DNA of 64,000 nucleotides from CAAGNP01 sp045595965 (GTDB taxonomy: Bacteria > Bacteroidota > Bacteroidia > Bacteroidales > UBA932), in NCBI GenBank assembly GCA_045595965.1, contig JAZOBN010000032.1, forward strand, positions 69,226 to 133,225. Reading direction: 5' to 3'. Positions within the stretch are counted from its first letter, which is position 1; every line of letters begins with the position of its first letter. Below are positions 25,433 to 34,700 of this stretch, one piece after another. The notes beneath the pieces were generated by a model, which searched no databases, was not told where the DNA came from, and worked only from the letters and a program-made list of their open reading frames with translations. The position numbers and the translations under genes are program-made.

Positions 25433-26524
25433 ATGAAAAATTTGAAAAGGATATTTGCATTGTGCATTATGATTGGAGCGATATATTCGTGTGGAAAACC
25501 TTTTGTCCCACCAGAGATTGATGAAGATGATCAGGACGTCAACATCACCCCTCCGGAATTGATATATCCTGCCCCTAAAAATACGAAATTTGTAAAAGTT
25601 GGATATTTCCCCTATTACAGGGATCTATCTGTGGCAGGTATCCCTGACAGCACCCTCCTCCGTCTGGATGTTGCATGTTTTGCTTTTGCCACTATTCAGA
25701 ACGATTTCACAGTGAAGCTGGAGAGCCCTTCTGTCCTGATGACACTTGCAAGAAGATGCAGACAGCTTGGTGTGAAGGTCCTTATAAGTTTCAATGGCAA
25801 ACATGATACATATTCAAGAATGGTCAGCCAGAAATCGACCAGAGAGGTTTTTATCAGTTCGGTAATGGGTATTGTGGAGGAGTATGGACTCGATGGGGTG
25901 GATAATGATTGGGAGTATCCGAGTACCAAGAACGGAAGTGCTCAGGGGAATCTCTATCTTATGAGGGAATTCAGCAACATTCTTCATGCCCCCAATGTAA
26001 ACAAGCTCCTTACAGCGGCCATTGTACCAGGGAAATATGAGGGGTCAAATTCCAATGGCATATTGCAGGAAACATTCGATTGTGTAGACTGGTTCAATAT
26101 CATGACATACGATGATTTTTCCACCTCAGTTCCTGGAATTCATCACAGTCCCATGTCGCTTATGGAGGTGGCCTATAATTATTGGATTGTAAAGAGAGGA
26201 CTGCCTACACACAAATTTGTAGGGGGAATTCCTATCTATGGAAGGGCCTCAGGGATAACCCAGAGTGGGACCACAATGACATACAAGTCTATTCTTGCAC
26301 AGGGAGGCAGCCCGGATGAAAACTCTGCTTGGGTAACATCATCTTCTTATAATGGGGGCAATACCCCGTATGAGGTGTTCTATAACGGAAGACCTCTTGT
26401 AAGGGAGAAAACCCGTTTTTGCATCGATAAAGGGCTTGGAGGAGTTATGTTTTGGGAAGCCGGTCAAGATACTCATGACGATACATCAATAATTAAGACA
26501 GCATACGACGAAGCCAAGAAATGA
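25433..26524 (+). CDS. GH18 family glycoside hydrolase, lipoprotein
   Basis: A 363-residue lipoprotein: the signal peptide ends at the lipobox YSCGK (Cys about residue 21). The GH18 TIM barrel shows VGYFPYYRD at strand 1, KVLISFNGKH at strand 3 and the catalytic DGVDNDWEYP (about 153-162, pattern DxxDxDxE with Glu as acid). INIMTYD-type NIMTYDDF follows, and the last strand is GVMFWEAGQD. GH18 members cleave beta-1,4-linked GlcNAc chains (chitin, peptidoglycan or N-glycan cores). It overlaps the M14 gene by 4 bases (ATGA), so the two are translationally coupled. Confidence 0.92.
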   Translation: MKNLKRIFALCIMIGAIYSCGKPFVPPEIDEDDQDVNITPPELIYPAPKNTKFVKVGYFPYYRDLSVAGIPDSTLLRLDVACFAFATIQNDFTVKLESPSVLMTLARRCRQLGVKVLISFNGKHDTYSRMVSQKSTREVFISSVMGIVEEYGLDGVDNDWEYPSTKNGSAQGNLYLMREFSNILHAPNVNKLLTAAIVPGKYEGSNSNGILQETFDCVDWFNIMTYDDFSTSVPGIHHSPMSLMEVAYNYWIVKRGLPTHKFVGGIPIYGRASGITQSGTTMTYKSILAQGGSPDENSAWVTSSSYNGGNTPYEVFYNGRPLVREKTRFCIDKGLGGVMFWEAGQDTHDDTSIIKTAYDEAKK

Positions 26525-28080
26525 AACGGACCATACTCTCTATTTTGATCCTGGTTTGCGGATTGATTACTACAACTGCCCAGATTAGATTTAACTCAGA
26601 TTTTGAGTCAGGTGCCATAGGAGAGATCTCTATACTTGATTCAGTTCTCTTTGTGATGAAGCAGCAGGATACCATTGCGATGCATTCGTATGTGGTGAAG
26701 GGATCATATGATCCGGCTAACCCGGTTGATACTGCTTTGGCAGCAAGTCCAAGATGGTTCTATTTCTCTATGACAGGGGTAAAAGATAAACTTATATTTC
26801 TCAATTTTGAGGATACCGATCCTGTCAGACCTATGTATTCTTACGACAATGTAAACTGGACCAGATTCGAGTCTTATGAGGCATCTTTCAGGAGAGTGTC
26901 GAAAAGATTTGAACAGGATACAGTATATGTGGCATATTATCAGCCCTACACATTCTCTTATCTGCAGAAGAGACTCTCGCAATGGAATGAGAATGAGTGG
27001 GTGGAGATTGACTCTATAGGACACAGCTATGAACATAGGCCACTCCTTTTGATGCACATTACAGATCAATCTGTCCCCGCAGAATCTAAAAAGAGGTTGT
27101 GGATACATGCACGCCAGCACCCGTCAGAGAGTCCTGTATCTTGGTTGACCGACGGAGTCATCTCTGCTCTGGTAGCAGATAACCCGACAGCGGCAGCTTT
27201 GAGAAAAGCGATAGATGCATACATACTTCCAATGACAAATCCCGATGGAGTATATAATGGTTTGTCGAGAAGCAACGCCATAGGGGTGAATCAGGAGATA
27301 AATTTCGCAAGGGGTGAGGACAGTACAGTTGTGGAGGTCGCATTTATCAAAAAAAGACTGGAGGAACTGAATGGGGTTGCCCCTTTTGATGTGGCCCTGA
27401 ATATGCACTCACAAGTGGCACCGTATTCATCTTACTGGATACATAGGGCAGAGGGTACATCTAAAGATTTCCTGAGGAGAGAATTTGTCCTCGCAGACCT
27501 GACAACATCATTCAACGACTATATCAGACCGGAGGATATGCAGTTCTCAAAAATTGCAGACCGTTATCCCGAAGGGTGGTTCTGGAACAATGCAGGAGAG
27601 AGAACACTTGCAATAACATTTGAAACATCCTACACCTGTTATTCTGGAAGGAGAGATGGGGAGTGGATAGATTCGCTGAGTCTCAGATCTTTTGGGGAAC
27701 GTCTCCTTTTTGCTGTTGCGGAATCTATGGAGATTTCGTTGCCTGGAAGAGTTATAGTGCTTCCACCGGATAAGGTGACACAAAAATGGGAAAGGGTATC
27801 ATCAGAAGAACTGACATATATGGGTGATGTGGCCTGGAAAGCGGTCAAGCCCAATGCTAAGATGAAATATTCAGCTCCAATGTTGGAAAAAGGGGAGTAT
27901 GAGGTGTACAAATATATCTCGGCGCCTAATGATGAGAAGGAGTCAAAAGGGGAGAGAGGCTGGAAAAAGATAGATACATTCATCCAGAAGGGGGATGGAA
28001 AACTGATATATAAATTCAAAGCGGGTGCAATGGGAGATTGTGCCGGAGCACTGTTGTTTGTAAATTCCAATAAACTATAA
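26521..28080 (+). CDS. M14-family zinc carboxypeptidase, exported
   Basis: A 519-residue exported metallopeptidase with signal peptide (1-20). An N-terminal beta-rich domain (about 20-150) resembles the Ig-like domain found before M14 catalytic domains. The zinc motif HARQHPSE (HxxE, near residue 198) and the later third ligand in LNMHSQ fit M14; NPDGV, followed by VNQEINF, is also typical. A Glu near ITFETSY is a plausible catalytic general base. The C-terminal 110 residues form another domain without a clear family. Such enzymes trim peptides or peptidoglycan stems. Four bases separate it from the serine hydrolase gene. Confidence 0.85.
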   Translation: MKRTILSILILVCGLITTTAQIRFNSDFESGAIGEISILDSVLFVMKQQDTIAMHSYVVKGSYDPANPVDTALAASPRWFYFSMTGVKDKLIFLNFEDTDPVRPMYSYDNVNWTRFESYEASFRRVSKRFEQDTVYVAYYQPYTFSYLQKRLSQWNENEWVEIDSIGHSYEHRPLLLMHITDQSVPAESKKRLWIHARQHPSESPVSWLTDGVISALVADNPTAAALRKAIDAYILPMTNPDGVYNGLSRSNAIGVNQEINFARGEDSTVVEVAFIKKRLEELNGVAPFDVALNMHSQVAPYSSYWIHRAEGTSKDFLRREFVLADLTTSFNDYIRPEDMQFSKIADRYPEGWFWNNAGERTLAITFETSYTCYSGRRDGEWIDSLSLRSFGERLLFAVAESMEISLPGRVIVLPPDKVTQKWERVSSEELTYMGDVAWKAVKPNAKMKYSAPMLEKGEYEVYKYISAPNDEKESKGERGWKKIDTFIQKGDGKLIYKFKAGAMGDCAGALLFVNSNKL

Positions 28081-28083
28081 AAT

Positions 28084-29487
28084 ATGAAATCTAAAATCTT
28101 ACTTGTGCTGACAGCATTTGTTTTCCTGTGGAGCTGTCAGCCTAACCCGGTGGTTCCCGAAACAGAGAAAATCCATTATCTCAAGTCATTCACTATTTCT
28201 GTAGATAACAACGGTGATAAAGGGATGAAAGAGAATCCTCTCATTGTCCACATCGGAGGTAATATCTTCGTTACAGTAAATGAGGGGACCGATATTACAA
28301 AATTGGTTCCTACCCTTGTTTCCGGTGATGATGTGAATTTCTTTATAAATAATCAACCTGTTGTTTCTGATGTCACAGAGGTGGATTTTAGTGAGACAGC
28401 AAATCTGGTGCTTCAGTCTCCTGAAGGGGAGATGGCATATACCATCTTGTTGAAAACCGGGAATAGGAGGATTGATGCTCAGGTATATAATATTATGGCA
28501 ACCCATGGTATACCGGGAATCTCCGTCTCCGCTACTAAGGATGAGAAACTTGTTTACTCTTATGGGTATGGTTTTGCAAACGAAGAGACCAAGGAGAGAG
28601 TCACTCCCAAGCATTTGTTCAGATTGGCGAGTATGACAAAATCACAGACTGCCCTTTGTATTATGACTTTGATGGAGAGGGGCAAGTTGAAGATTACAGA
28701 CAGAATGTTCGGTGCAGGCGGTTGGTTTGAGAAGGAGTTCGGTACAGATATCGTGAGTGGAGCAGACCAGATCACTATCCAGAATTTCCTAGAACACACC
28801 TCTGGCTGGAGCGACGAGCACATCTTTACCTCATCATATGGCCTGGGGGGAAAAGATGTTATGGAGAGGATGAATCATATTCTTCACACCATTCCATTGG
28901 ATAACCCTCCCGGAACAAAGTATGAGTATTACAATATGGGCTATGGTATCTTGGGAGAGTTGGTAGAGAAGATCTCAGGGAAAGATTATGAGACATTCTT
29001 AAGAGAAGATGTTTATGCAAAGGCTGGAGTGAAAGATATCTGGGTCGGAGGTGATCGCAATCACAGACGACCAAACGAGGTAATATACTACTCGCAGGAT
29101 GGAAGAAACGGTTACGGTAATGATATGGACCTTATAAAATCTTTAGGAGGCCTTATTGCTTCTACTGATGAGTTGATGCAGGTGATGGCAAGCATCGATT
29201 ATGGTACAGATGTTCCGGATATTCTCAAACCATCCACATTGGATGTTATGTATACCCCTTCAGAGGTGGGGAATCATCAGTATTCTCTTGGTTGGAGAAC
29301 CAACCATTCCCTTTTCACAAGCTGGGAAAACTACCACGGAGGGACATTGGCAGGAACCGGCACTTTGTGGGCCAGAGATAAAGATAGCCACACAGCAGCT
29401 GTCGTTCTATGTAACTCACGCAGTTATATCGGTGGGTTCGACAACTCGCTGTATGACTTGCTAAATATAGTTATGACCAATATCTAG
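28084..29487 (+). CDS. Serine hydrolase (class C beta-lactamase/PBP fold), lipoprotein
   Basis: A 467-residue lipoprotein (lipobox WSCQP, Cys about 18). Residues 25-135 form an N-terminal domain of the Bacteroidetes DUF5018/surface type, with ITKLVPTLVSGDDV typical of such Ig-like folds. The catalytic domain follows: LASMTKSQ gives the SxxK motif (Ser about 183), EYYNMGYG supplies the YxN motif, and HGGTLAGTG replaces the KTG triad. These proteins are usually D-amino-acid peptidases or esterases rather than antibiotic-resistance enzymes. Third gene of the GH18-M14 operon. Its TAG stop shares the CTAG at 29484-29487 with the convergent DUF2490 gene. Confidence 0.88.
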   Translation: MKSKILLVLTAFVFLWSCQPNPVVPETEKIHYLKSFTISVDNNGDKGMKENPLIVHIGGNIFVTVNEGTDITKLVPTLVSGDDVNFFINNQPVVSDVTEVDFSETANLVLQSPEGEMAYTILLKTGNRRIDAQVYNIMATHGIPGISVSATKDEKLVYSYGYGFANEETKERVTPKHLFRLASMTKSQTALCIMTLMERGKLKITDRMFGAGGWFEKEFGTDIVSGADQITIQNFLEHTSGWSDEHIFTSSYGLGGKDVMERMNHILHTIPLDNPPGTKYEYYNMGYGILGELVEKISGKDYETFLREDVYAKAGVKDIWVGGDRNHRRPNEVIYYSQDGRNGYGNDMDLIKSLGGLIASTDELMQVMASIDYGTDVPDILKPSTLDVMYTPSEVGNHQYSLGWRTNHSLFTSWENYHGGTLAGTGTLWARDKDSHTAAVVLCNSRSYIGGFDNSLYDLLNIVMTNI

Positions 29488-30122
29488 AAACTGTAATAGT
29501 AGGTAACACCAAGATTCAAGTGGTCATTTTTCTTTGGCTGGTGTGTGAAGACCAGAAACAATTGCAATGAGTTGTGTTTGTCGAATGCCATATCTGTTCC
29601 GGCAGTAAAACGGCATTCCGGCATTCCGCTCTTGTTGATAAGACTCAAGTGTGGTTCTACAGAGATGTAGGGCTTGAAAATTGAGTTTGTAGAGAGTTTT
29701 GCCTGTAATTGTGAACGTAGTCTTGTGTCAGCAACTCCATCGGTAAATGTCTGTTGCCATCTCTCTCTCAATGAAAGTGAGACTTTGGAAATTTTTACCG
29801 ATCCGGTTGCATCTATTGTGTATCTGTGTTTCCATACCGAAGATCCGCTGAGTATGGGGGAGTAGGCTGCAGCAACCTTGAAATACTTGTTGAATGAGTA
29901 GCCCAGAATGAAGTGAGCCCTTGTGGTATTGATTTTGGTGACCATATCTTGAGTTCTCAATTCAAGGTCAACAGTGGCAGAAAGTTTCTCTGCAATGGGC
30001 GCCTTAATACCCACTTTTGTCCATGTACCAAAGTCAAAATCGTTTGCAGATTGGCCATTGGCGTGTGTGAGAGGCAATGCAATAAGCAATGCAATAAGTA
30101 AGGTTTTAGTCAGATTTCTCAT
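29484..30122 (-). CDS. DUF2490 outer-membrane beta-barrel-like protein
   Basis: A 212-residue exported protein with signal peptide (ending HANGQ). It shows the alternating pattern of a small barrel and the DUF2490 hallmarks: FGTWTKVGIKAPI near the mature N-terminus, LSLRERWQQTF in the middle, and a C-terminal LNLGVTYYYSF ending in Phe, the usual outer-membrane insertion signal. Function unknown. The ATG at 30122 gives the clean signal peptide; an upstream in-frame start adds 13 polar residues. Monocistronic and convergent with the serine hydrolase gene. The 199 bases to the next gene contain no feature I could support. Confidence 0.85.
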   Translation of the reverse strand: MRNLTKTLLIALLIALPLTHANGQSANDFDFGTWTKVGIKAPIAEKLSATVDLELRTQDMVTKINTTRAHFILGYSFNKYFKVAAAYSPILSGSSVWKHRYTIDATGSVKISKVSLSLRERWQQTFTDGVADTRLRSQLQAKLSTNSIFKPYISVEPHLSLINKSGMPECRFTAGTDMAFDKHNSLQLFLVFTHQPKKNDHLNLGVTYYYSF

Positions 30123-30321
30123 GGTGAAATTTGTTTTATTTGTTGAATGCAAAGATAGCAATAAATGGCGCTGTCGTATCCGATAATAATTGTCTTATGT
30201 CGATATTTCTCCTGCTCATGTCGATATTTCTCCATTTGCCATGTTTTTTGTTGCCCGAAGTAACAAGAATGTCTAAATTTGTTGTTGATTTATAAGATTG
30301 TAGATTCTAAAACCAAACAAA

Positions 30322-31965
30322 ATGCAACATTTTTTTACCAGATTAGAGACACAAATAAAGTCTAATTGGGATCTGAAAGCCCTCTGCAACTACAAAGGGG
30401 AGAGTTTTACATTTGGACAACTTGCGACCCAGATAGAGAAATTTCATACTTTCTTCAATAAGATTGATATAAAGAGGGGAGAGAAGGTAGCTATCTGTGC
30501 AAAGAATACAGCAAGATGGGGTATGGCATTCTTCTCATCAACCACATATGAGACTGTAACAGTGCCTATTCTGGTCGATTTCCATCCCGATAGCGTAAAT
30601 GGTCTGGTAAATCACTCTGAGAGTGTAGTTCTCTTCACTGATGATGATGTGTGGACCAAACTTGATATTACTAAAATGCCCACACTTAAAGCTGTTATCT
30701 CTACAGTGAATTATAATCTTTTGTATGCTGCTACCCAAGAGATTAAAGATGCTTATGAGAATCTTGATGCCGATTTTGCCGAGAAATATCCTCAGGGATT
30801 CGGACCTGGCAATGTCTCATATCCTATTGGAAATGACAAGGATTTGTGTATCATAAACTATACTTCAGGCAGTACAGGGGCACCTAAGGGGGTAATGTTG
30901 AGATATGAATGTATCAGCGCAAACGTAGACTTCGGTCAGAGATGGTTACCATCAGGGCCAGGAGACCAGATTGTTTCGATGCTCCCTATGGCTCACATGT
31001 ACGGTATGATGTTCGAGTTGATCTATCCACTTTGTGGCGGCTCTACCGTGTACTACCTTGGCAAAACACCTACACCGGCTGTCCTTCTTGGTGCTATGGC
31101 AGAGGTTAAACCTTATTTGATTATTACAGTCCCTCTTGTTATGGAGAAGATTTTCAAAGGAAAAGTTCTCCCTATCTTGAACAAGCCTGTTATCAAGGTT
31201 ATCGCTGCTATTCCCGGCCTGAACCAGATTATCTTTAAGAAAGTGCGCACATCTCTACTTACTGCATTTGGCGGAAAGGTGAAGTCAATCATTATGGGTG
31301 GTGCTGCCCTTAATCCGGATGTTGAAAAATGGTTCAAGAAATTCAAACTACCATTTACTATCGGTTATGGTATGACCGAGGCTGCTCCTCTGCTTGCTTA
31401 TGAGCCATGGCCAACATTTGTTCCCCGCTCTTGCGGTAAAGCTGTAGATTGTGCAGAGGTGCGTATCGATTCAGAGGATCCATACAATGTTGTCGGTGAA
31501 ATCCAGGCACGTGGTACCAATATTATGAGCGGTTACTACAAAAACGAAGAGGCAACCAAAGCTGCATTTACAGAAGATGGCTGGATGAATACAGGGGATT
31601 TGGGTGTAATTGACAAGCAGGGAAATATCTTTATTCGTGGACGAAGCAAAAATATGATCCTGACCTCAAATGGCCAGAACATCTATCCTGAGGAGGTCGA
31701 GGCAGCATGCAATAACCAGCCATATGTTATAGAGTCGGTAGTTGTAGATAGAAAAGGTGTACTTGTAGCGTTGCTTTATATGGATCAGGATAAAATGAAA
31801 GCTGATGGTATTGAGGGCGATGCATTGGGTGCAAAACTTAATGAAATCAGAGTATCTGTCAATAAGGATATGCCTTCATATAGCAAGGTCGGAAAGATTG
31901 AAGTAATGGACCAACCTTTCGAAAAGACCCCTAAAATGAGTATCAAGAGATTCTTGTATTCATAA
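30322..31965 (+). CDS. AMP-binding long-chain acyl-CoA ligase
   Basis: A 547-residue cytoplasmic or membrane-associated adenylate-forming enzyme that activates fatty acids with ATP and CoA. Motifs: the P-loop YTSGSTGAPKGVML (about 179-192), PMAHMYGM, the acyl-adenylate motif GYGMTEAAPLLAYE (about 349-362), NTGDLG and the C-terminal SNGQNIYPEEVE hinge region. Length is on the short side of FadD-type ligases but complete. Alternative activities (other acyl acids, 2-acylglycerophosphoethanolamine acylation) cannot be excluded. A strong terminator follows 22 bases after the stop. Confidence 0.93.
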   Translation: MQHFFTRLETQIKSNWDLKALCNYKGESFTFGQLATQIEKFHTFFNKIDIKRGEKVAICAKNTARWGMAFFSSTTYETVTVPILVDFHPDSVNGLVNHSESVVLFTDDDVWTKLDITKMPTLKAVISTVNYNLLYAATQEIKDAYENLDADFAEKYPQGFGPGNVSYPIGNDKDLCIINYTSGSTGAPKGVMLRYECISANVDFGQRWLPSGPGDQIVSMLPMAHMYGMMFELIYPLCGGSTVYYLGKTPTPAVLLGAMAEVKPYLIITVPLVMEKIFKGKVLPILNKPVIKVIAAIPGLNQIIFKKVRTSLLTAFGGKVKSIIMGGAALNPDVEKWFKKFKLPFTIGYGMTEAAPLLAYEPWPTFVPRSCGKAVDCAEVRIDSEDPYNVVGEIQARGTNIMSGYYKNEEATKAAFTEDGWMNTGDLGVIDKQGNIFIRGRSKNMILTSNGQNIYPEEVEAACNNQPYVIESVVVDRKGVLVALLYMDQDKMKADGIEGDALGAKLNEIRVSVNKDMPSYSKVGKIEVMDQPFEKTPKMSIKRFLYS

Positions 31966-31987
31966 TTGATTTGTATTAAATGGTGGT

Positions 31988-32027
31988 AGGGATGGACCGT
32001 TTTTTGGTTCATCCCTCTTTTTTTTTA
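31988..32027 (+). terminator. Rho-independent terminator after the acyl-CoA ligase
   Basis: An 11-bp stem with one G-T pair, AGGGATGGACC (31988-31998) against GGTTCATCCCT (32006-32016), 7-base loop, then C and a run of T residues. The AraC -7 box begins about 13 bases downstream. Confidence 0.9.
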
Positions 32028-32039
32028 CAATCTGAATAT

Positions 32040-32047
32040 TAACTTTG
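32040..32047 (+). promoter_or_regulatory. -7 promoter box TAACTTTG, predicted leaderless transcript
   Basis: The box ends only 4 bases before the ATG at 32052, so a start site at the usual distance falls on the start codon itself. The adjacent upstream T run belongs to the terminator. Confidence 0.5.
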
Positions 32048-32051
32048 CGAT

Positions 32052-32963
32052 ATGAATCAACTATACAATAATTTGGATTTAGTACAACTCAAAAAAATGT
32101 TTGGGAGTGCGTCAATCTGGAGTATAGGCGATGACTTCTTTATTGCAGATCTGAATTACAAGGGGAAAGGGAAGCTGCCGTTCAACAATATACCTACCAG
32201 AATAGATGGCTTTATAGGACTTTTCTGTGTCTCCGGCAATCTGACACTTTCAGTGGATTTGAAGGAGACGATGATGAGGAGAAATACCTTTTCAGTCATT
32301 ACCCCGGGAAATATAATCCGTATTGAGAATAATGACCCTGAGTTTGGATATCATATAATTGCTGTGGCTATATCTACCAAATATATGACAAAGATGAGGT
32401 TTGATATGGCCCGTTTTTTTAATCAGAAAAACTCCCCCTTATCTCAGCCTACCATCCTTCTTAACAGGACAGAGGTGGTGCTGGCAATGAAATATTACAG
32501 TCTGATGAAGAATGTTCTGAATTCAAAGCGTCCGTTTGTTGTGGAGAGTATTATGGCGCTATGTTCTTCTCTTGTATATGAGGTTGCAGGATCTTGGGGT
32601 GGAAGGGTAAATGAGATAAGTGAACAGTCAGAGAGTGCTCTCAACAGGACAAAAGTGATATATGACAGGTTTATCAAATTGGTGGCAAAATACCATATTC
32701 GTGAACGTGGTGTCCAGTTTTATGCAGACAAATTATGTATTTCACCCAAATATCTTGCTAAGGCTGTAAAGAGTGCAAGCGGACAAAGCCCGTCATATTG
32801 GATCGATTCTTATGTGGTCCTGGAGTCACAAAACCTGCTTCGCTATACCAATGATACAATAAAACAGATCGTGTACAAATTGAATTTTACAAATCAATCT
32901 GTTTTCCAGAAGTTCTTCAAAGCACATACCGGTATAACTCCTATGGAGTACAGGAGAAAATGA
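32052..32963 (+). CDS. AraC-family transcriptional regulator
   Basis: A 303-residue regulator. Residues about 1-180 are a cupin-like effector domain; residues about 205-303 are the double helix-turn-helix: VQFYADKLCISPKYLAKAVK for the first and IKQIVYKLNFTNQSVFQKFF followed by GITPMEYRR for the second. Bacteroidetes AraC regulators of this shape often control adjacent transporters or surface genes. The MATE gene lies 6 bases beyond its stop in the opposite direction, and the acyl-CoA ligase is isolated by a terminator, so the target is uncertain. Confidence 0.92.
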   Translation: MNQLYNNLDLVQLKKMFGSASIWSIGDDFFIADLNYKGKGKLPFNNIPTRIDGFIGLFCVSGNLTLSVDLKETMMRRNTFSVITPGNIIRIENNDPEFGYHIIAVAISTKYMTKMRFDMARFFNQKNSPLSQPTILLNRTEVVLAMKYYSLMKNVLNSKRPFVVESIMALCSSLVYEVAGSWGGRVNEISEQSESALNRTKVIYDRFIKLVAKYHIRERGVQFYADKLCISPKYLAKAVKSASGQSPSYWIDSYVVLESQNLLRYTNDTIKQIVYKLNFTNQSVFQKFFKAHTGITPMEYRRK

Positions 32964-32969
32964 AATGTT

Positions 32970-34298
32970 TCAGATTCTCTTCTTGTTCCATTTGGCAAAC
33001 TTCATGTATAGGTAGCATACGGTTCCAAGAAGTGCACCATATAGAATTTCAGCTGTCCAGACAAATTCCACCCTCGTGGTAAGGTGTGTCATTGCCATAA
33101 TGAAAAGGATATAAACTACCAGAATGCCTGTCTCCAGGTAAAGAGCGGCAGAGGTGTTTCCTGTGCCGGAGACCGCCTCGAAGTATGCATTGCCAACCCC
33201 TTGAAAGAGGGTTCCGCTGCAAACAACAAGGATAGATGGCACTACCATACGGGCAAACTCCGGGTCATCGGTAAATATTGAGGCTATCTGTGCAGGGATC
33301 ATGAATACTATCAGAAGTATAGGGATTGTGCAAAGAAGGCAGTTTTTCAATATTTTGTTTATGGTGGGAAATACCAGCTCTGTGGATCCTTCACCTATGA
33401 TTTTGCTCACAAGTGTGTTGGTGGTGGTGGCGAAAGCGAAGCATGGGATAATAAGGATAAGATAGATACTTCTTGTTATGGAAGATATCCCTGTGGCTGT
33501 CTCCCCCATCTTCTCTATTAGGATAAAAAAGATGAACCAAACGCCAAAAGAGAAGAGTTTCTGCACCATAGTAGGAGTGGATAGTTTAAGTATCCTCCCC
33601 ATCAGTTCAGACTCCAGCCTGTATGCTCTGAACATTCCGAACTCTCTTTTTCGCAGTGTGATATAGCTGTATGTTGTGAAAAATATAAAGGCCGATATCT
33701 CTGCACACAAAGATGCCAGTGCAGCACCTCCAATACCCATCTGAGGGAATCCGAAGTTCCCGAATATCAGACAATAATCCAGAGCAATATTGACAACTGC
33801 CATGATTATAGTGGAGTATGTAATCACTCTTGTATCGGATATCCCCACATATAATGCTCTGTAGAGGTAGTTAAAACACACAAATAGAATTCCAAATTGA
33901 CGGTATTTGATATATTCAATTGAGGCTTCGTAGAGGTTTTGTGAATCTATCAACAGATGAAGAAGTTGGCTGGAACAGAAATAGAGTATAGAGAAGAGTA
34001 TCAGACCCAGCAACAAGACAAAAAGTGATCCGTGTCCAAAGATAACACCTATCCGAGCAAAGTTTTTCTCTCCAAATCGTCTTGCTACTATTATCTGTAT
34101 CCCTATTGCAAATCCGGCAGCTACAGTGGTAAAAAGGAGATAGAAAAGACCGGCCAACATTGATGCCCCTAAAGCTATCACACCCACGTGTCCCAAGAAG
34201 GCTGTATCTGTAAAGTTGATTATGGTCTGGGCCATGTTCCCCAGCATAATAGGAAGGGCAATACTCCAGATTTCCCTGTTTGAAATTTTAGCTTTCAA
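32970..34298 (-). CDS. MATE-family multidrug/sodium antiporter
   Basis: A 442-residue inner-membrane exporter with 12 hydrophobic helices in two MatE halves. The N-terminus reads KISNREIWSIALPIMLGNMA and TAFLGHVG, typical of the family; GIQIIVARRFGEKNFARIG and GVGNAYFEAVSGTGNT are the matching loops of the two halves. It exports cationic compounds using Na+ or H+. No ATG exists at the expected position: TTG at 34298 gives the family-like start, TTG at 34331 would add 11 residues. It is convergent with the AraC gene at 32052. Confidence 0.9.
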   Translation of the reverse strand: MKAKISNREIWSIALPIMLGNMAQTIINFTDTAFLGHVGVIALGASMLAGLFYLLFTTVAAGFAIGIQIIVARRFGEKNFARIGVIFGHGSLFVLLLGLILFSILYFCSSQLLHLLIDSQNLYEASIEYIKYRQFGILFVCFNYLYRALYVGISDTRVITYSTIIMAVVNIALDYCLIFGNFGFPQMGIGGAALASLCAEISAFIFFTTYSYITLRKREFGMFRAYRLESELMGRILKLSTPTMVQKLFSFGVWFIFFILIEKMGETATGISSITRSIYLILIIPCFAFATTTNTLVSKIIGEGSTELVFPTINKILKNCLLCTIPILLIVFMIPAQIASIFTDDPEFARMVVPSILVVCSGTLFQGVGNAYFEAVSGTGNTSAALYLETGILVVYILFIMAMTHLTTRVEFVWTAEILYGALLGTVCYLYMKFAKWNKKRI

Positions 34299-34480
34299 TA
34301 TAAATCGTCGTTTTAATGAATACCGGCGCAATATACAACATTTTTCTCTGGCAAGACATTGCTGGCCATAATATCGTCGCTATCTTAAAACATACAAAAA
34401 CGGAACAAATCGCTCTGCTGGCGTTGGTACAACTGTTAACCATAATTGAAGTCCGTTAATTTTGGCAAAACTGACCAGTA

Positions 34481-34488
34481 TATTGGTC
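34481..34488 (+). promoter_or_regulatory. Candidate operator TATTGGTC, also found at the AraC promoter
   Basis: GACCA-gtata-TTGGTC forms a short dyad at 34473-34488, upstream of the -7 box at 34520. The 8-mer TATTGGTC recurs on the minus strand at 36209-36216 upstream of the AraC gene whose start is at 36123. A shared binding site is inference. Confidence 0.35.
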
Positions 34489-34519
34489 TTTCTGGAAAAT
34501 TTTCTTCAATCCCTTGCCA

Positions 34520-34527
34520 TACCTTTG
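34520..34527 (+). promoter_or_regulatory. -7 promoter box TACCTTTG
   Basis: TAnnTTTG box upstream of the small ORFs at 34555-35299. No convincing -33 TTTG at the expected distance, as is common for activator-dependent promoters. The region 34332-34519 otherwise holds only the dyad at 34473. Confidence 0.45.
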
Positions 34528-34554
34528 CGGCCGTAAAATTAGTATAGGAACGTG

Positions 34555-34626
34555 ATGAAAAGAATTTTGACAATCATTTGCGCTATCGTATTTTCGGGTG
34601 TGGTGCAGGATTCGGTGCGGAACTGA
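34555..34626 (+). pseudogene. Truncated signal-peptide ORF
   Basis: ATG at 34555 opens a 23-residue frame, MKRILTIICAIVFSGVVQDS plus three residues, with a typical signal-peptide start but no mature protein. In another frame immediately downstream, GAGFGAELTMN reads on toward 34700. This looks like the start of an exported protein broken by a frameshift and deletion, or a short leader peptide for the genes at 34701. The first is favoured, weakly. Confidence 0.35.
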
Positions 34627-34700
34627 CAATGAATACATCGGCTTCAGATCAAGTATTCATTCTTGAGGACATCTTTATATACATTCTAATACAAATAATA

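Noticed and set aside
28084..29487. Antibiotic-resistance beta-lactamase
   Set aside because: Only the fold and SxxK/YxN motifs are shared; the lipoprotein with an extra N-terminal domain and its operon fit a peptidase or esterase.
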